From Vitis vinifera (Eukaryota > Streptophyta > Magnoliopsida > Vitales > Vitaceae): a stretch of 64,000 nt of DNA. Within the stretch, counting starts at the first letter, position 1. Each line of letters starts with the position of its first letter. Position numbers and translations under genes: made by a program. Below, in pieces: positions 10,705-23,100 of the stretch. The stretch is taken from assembly GCF_030704535.1 (NCBI RefSeq), contig NC_081817.1, forward strand, positions 1,193,001-1,257,000, in the 5' to 3' direction. The notes below the pieces were generated by a model that worked only from the letters and a program-made list of their open reading frames with translations, did not search any database and was not told the DNA's origin.

Positions 10705-12829
10705 ATGGGAAATGCCCTGAGATTTCTATATGCCAATTGTTGCAAGCCTAGCGCTTCGGAGTCGGAGTCGCTCGGACCTCACGGCGTCTCCACCTCCACC
10801 GTCGGCGTCTCGGCTCTCGCTCACGATCTCTTCCACTTTGAAATCACTTCCCAAGTACTTTTCACGACATAACTTCCTAATTTTATGCTTAATTCTGTGT
10901 AATTAGCATAGTTTTTCTCTTGATTGGGGATTTTCATTTTCCCTCTTTTTTTGTGGTTTCAAGGTTCCTGAAAAGCTCAGCCAGCATGTTGTCTCATCCA
11001 AGAAGGCTCAGGCAAATTGGTAAATTCTCGAGGGATCTATCTTCGTAGTGTAGGATCGTGAAATGACAGAATTTTTTTTCGCATTATGAACTGAATTTTC
11101 TTTGATCATTAATGTAGTGTTAGATTTTCCCTTTTGGGAATGCTTTCAAGGAGCTTCTCTGTTAATAAATGAGGTCAATTTTATAAGGTGGAATCATTGA
11201 GGCCCTCTGGTTATCATCCAGAATCCCAAATTGAGTCTCTCCACTCCAGTATTTATGTTTTATAAGGTGAAATGGGATATAGGGTAAAGGACAAGTCCAT
11301 ATCACCCAGAAGTTTGCTTTTTTGTTTTGCTGATAATTGAGATAAATGTCTCCATGTTTGGGTGGATTCCGGTTAGTTACATATATAAGAACATATTGAT
11401 CAGTAGCCTCCCCCTTTTCTTAATTACTAAGATTTTAGCTGAAAATTGTGTGATGTAAATAGTTGATTTGCTGCACATTCTTGATTTTTGTTGGTTTCTT
11501 GGTGGTAAATAAAGGTATAACAAACTACTGGAGGCATGGAGAGAATCAAAATCACCACCAAAAACACCTGAAGAGGCAGCTAGGCTTGTGATTCAGACCC
11601 TGAAGAGACACAAAAAGGCTGATGTTGAGGTACACCAAGAACTCTGGAAGCATTGTGGAAAATGCTTGGAACAAACAGAGGTTGATTCTAATTTGGTAAT
11701 TCATCTGTTGTTGAATGTTTTGTAGGGGCTTCTAGCTTTCTATGGTCTCCCTCTTCCTCACACTCTGGTTCAAATTTCATCTGGGTTTCCAACTTCACTG
11801 CCCCAAGGAGTGAAGTTTGAATTGCAGACACTTCCGGTATCAATAAAACAACTCTAACAACTCAGATTATCATAATCAACGTAATACTGAAGTATTGTTG
11901 GGCTTTGATGAATGATTTCAATGAAACTAGGTGGACGTTAAAGCCGTGGCAGATGGGGATACCATAACTGTTTACGTGAGTTCTACCGACCCAAGGGAGT
12001 CGGCCTCTGTTCCTGGGGAACTACAAATCTTAGCTGTTCAGAGAGCAAAGGCCCGCTCAGAGAGGAACTATGCAAAGGCAGATGCACTTCATGATAAGAT
12101 CATTGATGCTGGATATCGGTTGGTTAATTAGTATTCCCCAGAAATTCCCTTTCATTAATTAGATCCATGGATCATTGATTTAGAGTTGTTTTCATGGCAG
12201 AGTGCTGAATTTTCAAAATGAGGAGGTTCTTGCTAAGAAGTATCGAATTCGACTAAGGTATAACTGACTGTTCTAATAGGATAGCATGCTTGGATCTTCA
12301 GCATGCTCAGTGAATAGTTAATGCTTAATGATTTTGTAATGGGAATGAGCAGAGGAATAGATGCACCAGAGAATTCAATGCCATATGGGAAAGAAGCAAA
12401 GGAGGAGTTAGCTATGCTTGTTCAGGGAAAGTGTTTGAGAGTCCTAGTATATGGAGAAGATCGATATGGACGCACTGTAGGTGATGTATATTGCAATGGT
12501 ATCTTTGTACAGGTACTGTTTTCCTAATACCCCGTCGATTTCTAGTTTCATAGCAACAGTTTATTAATCCAAACTAAGCTCTCTCAGGAAATAATGCTCA
12601 AGAAAGGGTGTGCATGGCATTACACAGCCTATGACCAGCGCCTAGAATTTGCAACAGTAAGTAACCAATTATCTTTCCTCGATCATTCTAATTCCTCATT
12701 GTGCTAAGAAATCTATACCTGTGACATTAGTGGGAGAAAGAGGCCAGAGCAAAGCGCATTGGTTTGTGGGCTTCACCCAACCCAGAGAAGCCATGGGATT
12801 ATAGGAAGGACCGACGTGAAGGGAGATGA
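10705..12829 (+). CDS. CAN: Ca2+-dependent staphylococcal-type nuclease (CAN family)
   Basis: Nine exons join in frame: 10705-10854, 10964-11019, 11515-11629, 11726-11836, 11931-12118, 12201-12257, 12353-12512, 12588-12656 and 12731-12829. They encode 334 residues, close to Arabidopsis CAN1/CAN2. The N-terminus [13 protein letters not shown] has a Gly-2 myristoylation signal and nearby cysteines suited to palmitoylation, as known for this family at the plasma membrane. The staphylococcal nuclease (TNase) domain covers about residues 140-320. [29 protein letters not shown] and [13 protein letters not shown] hold the acidic metal ligands and the catalytic Arg, Glu and Arg. The family degrades DNA and RNA with Ca2+ and is linked to programmed cell death. 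All exons join with consensus splice sites and the catalytic positions are intact, so I see no sign of decay. Confidence 0.93.
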
Positions 12830-13490
12830 TATTGCCATTAGAGGAGCAAAGTGATCTTCTGGACAAGTGTGGCCTCCTCTGGGCTGCCCGGAACTCATAT
12901 GAGGCAAGCACCTAATGCAAAGAAGGCTCACATTTTCAAGACCAGGGAATGCTAGCAGAAAAGAGAACACGGCACTAAGAGATGGAAATTATGTTTCATT
13001 TTCATGTATTGAGCGTATTTAAGATTAATTGTATTCGCCGGTGTTTACTGCTGTCTTAAGTTGTAAACCAAATTTGAAGCTTGAAATGAATGTTCCAAAA
13101 TATTTAAGCATGTTCTTAGTTTCTCAAATATAACCCATATGCAGAACACCACTGGTCAAAGCGAACTCTCAAAAATTAACAAGGACATTGATTTTCATCA
13201 ACTAAAGCATTAACAATTAAGTAAAAGAGAATGAAAGGTGTAAAAAGGGCAAGAACTCTCTTTATTCATCAACATAGCATTAATTGCCTCATCAATCCAT
13301 CAATTTCCACAAAAAATTAACATGAAAAGATTCTATCACAGCCCCAAAAACTTCAGTGAAAATAGAGCAAACAGTTCTTTTTACCATGTATATAAAAGAT
13401 TAAAAAAAAAAAAAAAGTGACAGTTAATGTACCCACTAATGAACAAAAATTCGAGAAAAGAAATGAACTAAGTAGAGGGAAAAATGAGAC
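12830..13490. other. 3' flank of the nuclease gene
   Basis: The first ~280 bases are the probable 3' UTR. From about 13240 the sequence may be the 3' UTR of the possible minus-strand gene whose stop is at 13509. No coding exon is seen. Confidence 0.5.
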
Positions 13491-13508
13491 AATAGAAGCT
13501 GCTGATTG

Positions 13509-15361
13509 TTACTGAAACCTGGCAAGCATGTAATTGGCACAGGCCAAGACAAGACTGCAAAAGACAAAAAGGCATGGATTAGTATACAATAGGAGGGCTA
13601 TAAAATTCAGGTTTTATAAAAAAGGATTTGCAAGATTGACTCATTGTGCCACACAAAGTATTGGTACCATTAATTATTCTTCTGGTATGAGAAATGAATG
13701 TCATGCTAAAAATCCTGCCTATACAGAACAGATGAAAGTTAGGCCCAAATAATTTTTAATAGGTGTTTAGCAAAGTTCCCCATCCAATCCGAGTCCCAGG
13801 CCAAGATTGGCCATGTAGTCTAGTACTAGATTTTCTTTCCTGCGTTCATGAGTTGCCTTGATTTACATTTGTTTACAGTTCAAAATTTTATATTTTAGTT
13901 TTCTCATTATTATCGGAACGAAAGAAGTCAATGGCCACTCTCATTTTCATTTCAAATACAAGATCTGTCCTGTTTTGCACTCAAAAATTTTCACTGGGCC
14001 ACTGTCCCATCATTTTTAATACTTGCAAACCAAAAAGTCACCACACCAAATCCTATAAATTAATCACAAATAAGACCCAGTGTATTTCAATGTTAAAGTT
14101 CTGCTTAGGGCTTGCCTAAGCAAGTATACTTTATCATACCGGTTTAGTTAGAAACATGTGTACTTTTATCATACTGTAAAAGAATCCAATCCAGACAACT
14201 ATCACAGGACCTTGCCTATGCAGAATGAAGAAGGATTTGAAAAACACATTATCAGCATGCAATTAGTACAGGGTAGATAAAGTGAGTTGAAATGCAACTC
14301 CATCATGCATTTGATTATCTCACATAATCTTCTCAAGACAACAGCAATACACCATGTCTTAAGGAAATGATGCTGGCTAAAACATGCATTTATTAGCATA
14401 AGCAATTCCATCAAAATGTCATCAAGCAAAGGCTTCCAACAATGTCGTGTACAATAAGAAACTGAAGCAGTGCCTTGGTTTTCTCCAAGTTAATCTCCTT
14501 CATAATTTGTCTTCACATATAAGCATATATTTCCTCAAAGATTTGTCTAAAATGCCCATGTAAAGAAGGAGGGATTCCTTGGTTTGGGCCGAAGAAGCAA
14601 TGTCACTTGATCATTATCAAACTAACTGCAGTCTTTTTCTGTCCATGAGGATCCCACCAGAGTGCCTTCTACTTCTAAGAGGCTATGAACTGAAAAATGA
14701 GAAGCTGGGATTCTTGGGTAAGTATGGGGTAGGTGCAGGGTTACTGAGACGGAATGGAATGCCATTGCAAGACAACAAGATCGATGCTAATTCTTAACCA
14801 TCTCCACTTTCTCATGCTAAAAATCATTCTCCACTTACTAATGCTAGAAATCATGGAGTCAGCCACAGATTCAAGGTGTCAGGCAGAGTTAAAAAAGGTG
14901 ATAAGAAAGCATCTTGTTACAAATTTTCATTTAAATTATATGATTTTTTTTTTGGGCACTTTGTAAAGTATCAGTGAAGAAGTATATCATCTGTGCATTA
15001 GAGGAAAAAGACCAGTTTTTAAATAGACAAATAAAAGGAACCAAGCCTGCTCTCGTTGGTTTTATGTTGTTAAATAATTTACACAGTAAAGGTTGAAACA
15101 AGCTACATGTTCATTCGTAGACACCAATAAAATAAATGTTTATTCATAGAAACCTATAGAGCCAAATGAAAGACCCAATGGCCAGCATAACCTTTGTGCA
15201 TGGCATTTCAATGGAAACAATGAAAAAGAAAATGTAAATGCAAATAAATCATATCATCCCTTTATCTTGATAAGAACTCACCCAAAAGCATTCTCAACTT
15301 CATCCATCCCTGTACACCACTCTCCAATTACTCCTTCCTCGTTGATAATTGATCCGAACAT
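13509..15361 (-). CDS. Possible two-exon micro-gene or 3' end of an unfound gene
   Basis: On the minus strand an open exon at 15282-15361 starts MFGSIINEEGVIGEWC and ends at the donor GG|GTGAGT. It joins in phase to an exon at 13509-13554 ending YMLARFQ and TAA. The second exon is preceded by a textbook acceptor: a TACTAAT-like branch site, a T-rich tract and TTTTGCAG. The joined product is 41 residues. The open frame continues upstream of the ATG to about 15393, so the ATG could instead be internal to a longer exon. I found no further upstream exons, partly because a truncated LINE occupies 15611-16120. I do not recognise the family. Chance remains possible. Confidence 0.3.
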
Positions 15362-15505
15362 GAGACAATGAAAATATTTACTGCTGAGTATGTCCTAGCC
15401 AATCACTATTCATGTATGCTCCTAGTTTTGACTGTTAAAAGGAGTCACATATGATACAATCTCAATCCTGTTCATCTTTTTCTTTTTCTTTTTTCAAGGG
15501 CAATT

Positions 15506-15567
15506 ATATATATATATATGTGAGTGTGTGGGTGTGCGTGTGTGTGTACATACATACATACATATAC
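15506..15567. repeat. Compound (AT)n-(TG)n-(CATA)n microsatellite
   Basis: Adjacent AT, GT and ACAT runs in series, inside the long intron or spacer of the minus-strand candidate gene. Confidence 0.9.
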
Positions 15568-15610
15568 CTAACTAAAAAGAGGGAGGGCACAATCCAAGTG
15601 TGCATGAAGT

Positions 15611-16120
15611 TTTTTTTTATTTTTTATTTTATGATAGGCAAAGATAGATATGTATAAATTAGAAATAGAAAAAATGAAGTACATAAAGAACATTAATAAA
15701 AGAAAACAACAGATACAAAAAGCTTTACACTGGCCTAACCTACACCTAAGCTATCGATGGAATCTAAGATGGGAACACTATGAAGCCAAACCAAATCAAC
15801 AGACTAAGCAAACAGGATTTTAGAAGAAATCTCTTTTTTTCAGATACACCAAAACAAGCATAAACAGGCAGGGCTTCCACACTCTCATGTGACTCTTCCC
15901 CCCTCCCCCCAAACTATCATGCCAACCAAGACATATCTCTCAACAGAAAGGTCTAGAACCAAGAGACCTCAGATAAAGTGAATCCCAAGGACCACAACTG
16001 CAACACCTTTCCACAATGAATAAGAATGTGATGTCCATCTCTTCCCCAGCTTTGCAAAACCAACACCAACTAACAAGGGACCGATTATACCTTCCAAGCT
16101 GATCTGATGATTCTCAGTCA
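15611..16120 (-). mobile_element. 5'-truncated LINE 3' end
   Basis: The minus strand encodes a degraded zinc-binding tail of a LINE reverse transcriptase. CWFCKAGEE gives the Cys-x2-Cys half, and after a frame change HHILIHCGKVLQLW gives the His-x4-Cys half. Next come LGWHDSL and CLFW blocks like those of plant L1-type elements. The 3' end reads TTTGCCTATCATAAAATAAA followed by more A, the usual plant LINE tail. Several frame breaks and the loss of the polymerase show it is dead. Exact 5' limit is uncertain. Confidence 0.65.
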
Positions 16121-17193
16121 TGCTCATCTTAAAACATTAATATTATAAAGTACATTTCAGTAGTTTTAATTTAGATTGGAACCCCAATATAGCATCATCA
16201 ACCAAAAGCTTAGAACAAAACTCATATTGTCCTCAACCAAAATTATTTGCCAAGATATGCCATGGGAAGTCTTCCTCTATATGTCGGTTAAGCTGGCCCA
16301 TTACCAAAGCAAAAGAAAATGAGCATATAGAGTGACATTATATGGATCTATCTCACCACTTAAGCAACAATTTTAACCAAAATTAACCCAATAGAGAAGA
16401 TCCAAGTACACAAGCTCAAACAACACCACAAACTTGCGTATATACTTTTGGGTGGTGTTGGTCCATGAATGTCAGGATGGTTGTGTTTGGGTTGCATATG
16501 TCTATAACTTGAATAAAATAAAATAAATTGAGAACAACTAAGTGGAAAGACAAAACGAGCAACAATTAGGAGTTCACCCATTGGAGCTCTTGATGGTCTA
16601 GAAATGCAATTACACCATCTACAAAAATGACCATATCCACAATGGTTAAGTGGGAAGATATTTCGGTGTTTTGGCTTTTGCATTCCAACAGCTACCCTTA
16701 GGGTGAAAAAGTTGAAACCGATAGAAATAACCTCCAGACAGATTATGTGACTAAGCTTGCAACAACTTAGCTTTTCAAAGTAAAAGGAACATAAGAGTGA
16801 TCATAAACCAGTATAAGGTATTTAGTACAGACTTTAAATCAGAGGCTTCTTTTGACCACCTTATTCTTTAAACAAAGCCTTATTATCATCTACTATAAAA
16901 GAAAAACTAGGAGATAGGCCCTTTGCAAGCCCCAATTTCAATTAGAGCACAAAAGTGAGAAGGAATAACTACATTGGTCTTCTTCCCACAGGACTTTGCA
17001 ATTTTTGGGGTTGGAAAGTGCATGTAGTGCAATATTTTATTTTCCTACTGTAAACAGTAAAGACAATTGCAAATTTGTATGTTTGATAGACTAAAAAGAA
17101 ATTCAAATAAAATTTAAAAACTCGGTCCAAGAAATTCAAGTCATCATTTTTCACATGCTCATCTTTAAATTGGATAGGAAAGTACATTTGCCT

Positions 17194-17303
17194 TCATTTT
17201 TCATCATTCTTCAAGTCGTCTGAATCAGAGTCACTTGCATTGTAACCTAAAAGAAACCAACCCACATCAATCATAACAAACAAAGCTACTATTAATGGTC
17301 TGA

Positions 17304-17337
<34 letters not shown>

Positions 17338-18461
17338 ACACCTGGATGCTTATCACCAACTTTCAAAGCTGACGATCGACTCTTGGAAGCTCTACTAATC
17401 CAAGCCCGGCCCTGAATTGCCAAAATTAAAAATAAAACATAAAGTAAAACATTAAAAAAAAAAAAAGAAAGTCCCAAGTAATCAAATCAAAGAAATAGAA
17501 AATGCTAATATCAACAACTTGACAGATCAAGCAAAGCAATGAATCAAAATTTTCTTCACCCTGGCCATAAATCTTATTAAAGGGGGAAAAAAAAGAAACA
17601 AAGTTTTGAATCCTTATAATATGCCGAGTCTCTTCAAGTCAATAAGTCTTATATTCCCGCTCAACTATGCAAATAACTTGTCTCTCCATTGAGCAATATT
17701 TAGAAACATGTCTTTTATAGCAATCTAAGATCCAATTCTTCTCCACATTTTCTCAGCAACCAAACAACTCATATGCGGGGAAAAACTAATACTACCCTAC
17801 ATCCCCTAAATCTCGTATCTGGACAAAAAAAACAGAAAGAAAATTAAGAAACCAAAAAATAGTATTCATTACAACAATCTAATTTTCACTTCATACGCGT
17901 CCCCAGGAACACCACAACCACAATAAATATCTAACACTCAAAAGTTCAATGTCCCATCTTATCCTAATTTTTCTCATAAAGCAAGCACAGCATAAAGGAA
18001 AAACAAGGGTGTCAGCACACACATGACCATGATGACAATGGCGCTAACAACAAAAACCCACAAAAATTAAGAAGCCCAAAAGCAAAAGAAAACTAGAAAA
18101 TCAATGGATTGACCTTCTGAGCATCTCTGGAAACTCCATAGCCACTGAAGTACATTTGACCCACCAAAACCTGCATGGTTGTGTCACCAGCTTTGGCTTC
18201 TTTAAGAGTGTCCTGAAACCAACGCTTTGCGCAGTCGGAGACCACCTGGGCCAGCGGCATCCGACGCTGCCCCTCTGAGCTCTCCATCTTCAACCTCACC
18301 CGTTCCGAGCCGAGTCGTGCCCCTCTCAATTTCGTTGTTTCTGGAGGCGAAACCCGGTTTCTCGATATGGGTTTTGCGTGCTTGGGACTTTGGAACTTCT
18401 CAGATGTAACAACCCTAGCGAATTCTTGAAGCCTGGTTGTGGTTGGGAGTGATTTTCCCAT
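17194..18461 (-). CDS. Small Sel1-repeat protein, organelle-targeted type
   Basis: Three exons on the minus strand, 18114-18461, 17342-17411 and 17194-17246, give 156 residues with consistent phases. Residues about 90-130 match a Sel1-like (TPR-related) repeat: VLVGQMYFSGYGV, then RDAQKGRAWISRA. The end is acidic and serine-rich (GYNASDSDSDDLKND). The first ~55 residues are rich in Arg, Lys, Ser and Thr and poor in acids, as in a mitochondrial or plastid transit peptide. A second in-frame Met (MESSEGQ, near residue 58) is an alternative start that would lack the targeting segment. Sel1 repeats bind proteins; the partner and role are unknown. The upstream region 18470-18760 holds several TGGGCC/AGCCCA (site II) motifs typical of housekeeping and organelle genes. 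Confidence 0.8.
17311..17337. repeat. (AG)n microsatellite in a Sel1-gene intron
   Basis: AG run close to the donor side of the second intron of the minus-strand Sel1 gene. Confidence 0.95.
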
Positions 18462-19450
18462 AAAACAAACAGAGGGAGAGAAAGAGAAGGAAAGTGATCG
18501 GAAAACTTTGGGATTCGCTTTTCTTTCTTCCTTTTTTATTTATTTATTTTTTCAGCTTTTTCTTTGGTAAAGCCTATTTAGTGTTTTTTGTAGTCAATGA
18601 TTGGGCCCGTAAGCCCACAGTATTAGTCTTGGACAGATACTAACTGGGTTGGACTAAAACTCGACGGGCCACTTCTTTTCCTTTTCCTTTGTTTAGCCCT
18701 TTAATGGGCCAATTACACTACCAGCCCAAATAATTGTAGCCCAAAATAAAATGTCATTTTTATTTGTTCCATCTCCTATCTTATTTTTTCACCTTTATTT
18801 ATTGTTCATAGTTTCTTTTGTGTTTATACGTGTTTTTTCTTTAATTTGTCTTGCTTTTGTTTTTTTTTTTCACCACTAAAGAATATTATAAAAATCTTAA
18901 AATATAGTTTATATTTTGGGAACTATATTTTACATATGCATTTAATTAAAATTAGAAATAATGTTGATATTTAAAAAAAATTAATTAAATAGAATTTTGT
19001 TTATTATAAAAAAATAAAATAAAATATATAAGGGACATTTATGATGTCTTATATTAAATGAGGGAAAAGTTTCTGACACTACATAAATATAAACTCTTCT
19101 TAACCATGTAAATGTGTTTTAAAGTAGTGAGAACCCTTTAAGCGTAGAGCATATAATATTTATATGATTGGGTGTGGATTGTTACAATTTAATTATCTTT
19201 GATTAATTTTGTTCGGTTTACATTTTTTTTTTCTTTTGCTTATTCAAACAAAATATTTTCTAATTTTTAATCCATTTTCTTTCTCATGGTAAGAAAACAC
19301 TAATATATTTTAAATATAAAAAAATCATGGTCCTCCATAGTTTGTCCTAAGCTCTTTCTACATAGTAATTTTTAAATTATCATCACTATAATTAAAATTG
19401 ATTTTAATAATAATCCTAATATTAAGAAAAGTAACACCAATCAATTCATA
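18462..19450. other. Promoter of the Sel1 gene, then AT-rich spacer
   Basis: 18470-18760 carries repeated GGGCC/GCCCA motifs upstream of the minus-strand Sel1 gene. From about 18780 onward the sequence is AT-rich and I see no gene. Confidence 0.6.
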
Positions 19451-20113
19451 ATTGATGAAGTAGGCCCAAGGATTATGACATGTCAATAAATTGAAGTTAT
19501 CTTTCAATTTTTCCACTTACATCTTGATTCAATTCATTCATCCTAGACATAATCCTAAATAATTGGTCCAAATGCATGTATTATCATTGAATAAAGTTAT
19601 CAAATGTAGATGATATCGACTAAATTTTATTGAATGTTATTTTTAAGTTTTACTCTCCATTCAATTATTTGGTAATTGTTTTAAAAAAACAATTTTTTAT
19701 TTTTTAAATGGGAAAACTATTTTGTACGCTTGAAAACATGTTTGGTAATTTATTTTGTATATATAAAAAATAAGATTTTGTTTGATTATTCAGAAAATAT
19801 GGCCAAATAAGTCATAAGTTTTTTAGAATTTGTTCTAAAAATAAGACGTGGAGAACATATTTTAATTATGTTTAGTTATTTTTCCTTTTGTGAGTTGTTT
19901 TAAAACATGATTATACAAATATGGAGATAATGATTGAAAATAAAATATTTGAGATAAAAGTTATTTTTAAGAAATATTTAAAAATATAGAAAACTAATTG
20001 AGAACATTATGAAATTCAACGAACTTTTGTTTAATAAAATATCATAGAATTGATTTTGAGAATAATATTATCAAAAACTGGTTTTAAAAACATTCCCAAA
20101 TATAACAGCTTTA

Positions 20114-20147
<34 letters not shown>

Positions 20148-23100
20148 ACTAGCCTTTTTTTTTTCTTCGCTCAAATGTTGTATTTTTAGTTATTTTTCTA
20201 AATTTGAAGAGATGATGAGACTAGTATTATTAAGATTCGCTCCAATTCAAACTTGAGATCCAATGAAAATGTACTTAAACAATTAAGGTGATAATAAATT
20301 AAGAAAATAAAATAAGTTATTTTTAGATTTAATAAATTAAAGAAATGAGCATGGAAGATTCAAACATATAACCTCATGTCAAATAAGACTCTAGTATCAA
20401 ATTAGATAAATATTTTTTTTAAAACTTAAACTTCTAATATAGAAACTCACAATATATATGTATGATACACTCTATCAGGGCTATCCACCCTAACCTTGTC
20501 TCATCTTAAGAATAGGTATTTTTTTTAATTATTATTATTTAGAATTATTTTTTACTTTGAAGAAATCAAAGTTACATTAAAATCAAAATATCAATTCTTG
20601 ATGTTAGTTATGCTTATCATGATAGCAAAGAAAATCAAGAGCTTGGGTGAGACTTGAGAGAGACATTGTTGAAAAGAAAAGTAGAAAACAATTTCCACCC
20701 ACCACTTTCACCAAAGAGTACATGAATATCCCATTATTTCTCATTTTAATTTTTCATCTTTATTTAAAAAGAAAAAAAGGAAAGGAAAAAAAAAAACATA
20801 ATTGTAATAAGAAATCAATAATAATGCATAAGGGCATTTGAAATTATTAACTTTTGAACTACCCTTTCTTTTGTGCTTTACAAGTCCAAGACCGCAAAAT
20901 CTAAAGTTATGAAAAATTGGTTTATGAAAATGAAGGATGAAAGTGAAACCAACATTGAACACATCATTCTTTTTAATTGCTAGCTTTTTCCATGTCCACA
21001 ATGCTCAATTATATACGTCAAGAAGCACTTATCAATCAATTTTTGTGGGTCATTTTAACTACTAGACCCAATGGGACTTATCTTCCCAACACCAAAACAA
21101 ACTTTAAGTATATTTCATTGAATATATGCTTCCAACTTAATTAAATATCCTTATCATCATCCTAGAGTGCTTGTCCACTTTTGCCAAATTGATAGATTCG
21201 ACAAAAGGGTTTTTTGAATATGAAAGAGAGAGGCCTTATATATTTATTCATGTACATGTTGGTGTTCTTATCACAATATAAGGAATAATGGAAAAGTTTA
21301 AATCGGGTATTCTCAAAAATATGATTGAGAATATAAGGAAATTTGAAGTAAATTTTGAGTTAAAGTAAGTTTATTCATTCTTATGATTTTAAAATGAGTT
21401 TATATAAATATAAATTAGATAAAGTTATCGATATTATCCGCTCTAAATTTAAGGGGACCCTCTCAATTTTAAAACATATTTATATGATTAAAGATGAGTC
21501 TATACTTATACAGTATTAAGAACTTTTTCACCTATCTGATATGAGACATTACTATTACCTCTCATATAATTGATGAAGTAGGGCCAAGGATTATGACATG
21601 TCAATAAATCGAAGTTATCTTTCAATTTTTGCACTTACATCTTAATTCAGTTCATTCATCCTAACTTGGCAGAATCCCTAAATAATTAGTCCAAATGCAT
21701 GTACTATCATTGAATAAAGTTATCAAATGTAGATGATATTAACTAACTTTTATTGAATGTTATTTGTAAGTTTTACCCTCCATTCAATTATTTGGTAATT
21801 GTTTTAAAAAATCAATTTTTTATTTTTAAAATCAAAAAACTACTTTGCACACTTGAAAACATGTTTGGTAATTTATTTTTTATGTATAAAAAATAAGACC
21901 GTTTGATTATTCATAAAATATGACTAAATAAGTCATAAGCTTTTTAGAATTTGTTCCAAAAATAAGATGTTGAGAATATATTTTAATTATTTTTAGTTAT
22001 TTTTCCTTTTGTGAGTTGTTTTAAACATGATTATACAAATATGCATTGAAAATAAAATATTTGAGATAAAAGCTACTTTTAAGAAATATTTAAAAATATA
22101 GAAAACCAATTGAGAACATTCTAAAATTCAATAGAACTTTTGTTTAATAAAATATCATAGATTTGATTTTGAGAATAATATTCTCAAAAATTGGTTTTAA
22201 AAACATTCCCAAATAGATTTTAAATATTTAAAATCAATTTTCTAGAATATAACAACTTTATTTTATTAGAATATAACAACTTTATTTTATTATTATAACT
22301 AGCCTTTTGTTTTTTTTTTCATCACTCAAATGTTATATTTTTAGTTATTTTTCTAAATTTGAAGAGATGATGAGACTAGTATTGTTAAGATTTGCTCCAA
22401 TTCAAACTTGAGATCCAATGAAAATGTACTTAAATAATTAAGGTGATAATAAATTAAGAAAATAAAATAACTTATTTTTAGATTTAATAAATTAAAGAAA
22501 TAAATATGAGAGATTCAAACATATAACCTCATGCCAAATTACTCTGGTATCATATTAGATAAATATTTTTTTTTATTAAAAACTTAAACTTCTAAGATAG
22601 AAATTCACAATATATATAGATACATTCTATTAAGGCGGTCCACCCTAACCTAGTCTCTTCTCTAGAATAGGTAATTTTTTTTAATTATTATTATTTAGAA
22701 TTATTTTTAACTTTGAAGAAATCAAAGTAATATTAAAATCAAAATATCAATTCTTGACGTTAGTTATGCTTATCATGATAGCAAAGAAAATCGAGAGCTT
22801 GAGTGAGACTTGAGAGAGGCATTGTTGAAAAAAAAAATAGAAAACAATTTCCACCCGCCACTTTCACCATAGGCGTACATGAATATCCCATTATTTTTCA
22901 TTTTAATTTTTCATATTTTATTTAAAAAGAAAGAAAAGAAAGAAAGAAAAAACATAATTCTAATAAGAAATCAATAATAATGCACCTTGTATTTCAAATT
23001 ATTGACTTTTAACCTACCATTTCTTTTGTGTTTTACAAGTCCGACCACAATACCTAAAGCTATGAAAACTTGGTTTATGAAAATGAAGGATGAAAGTAAA

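Noticed and set aside
16360-16683. 107-residue minus-strand frame with hydrophobic stretches
   Set aside because: No family motif, no splice signals linking it to neighbours, and no promoter; likely chance.
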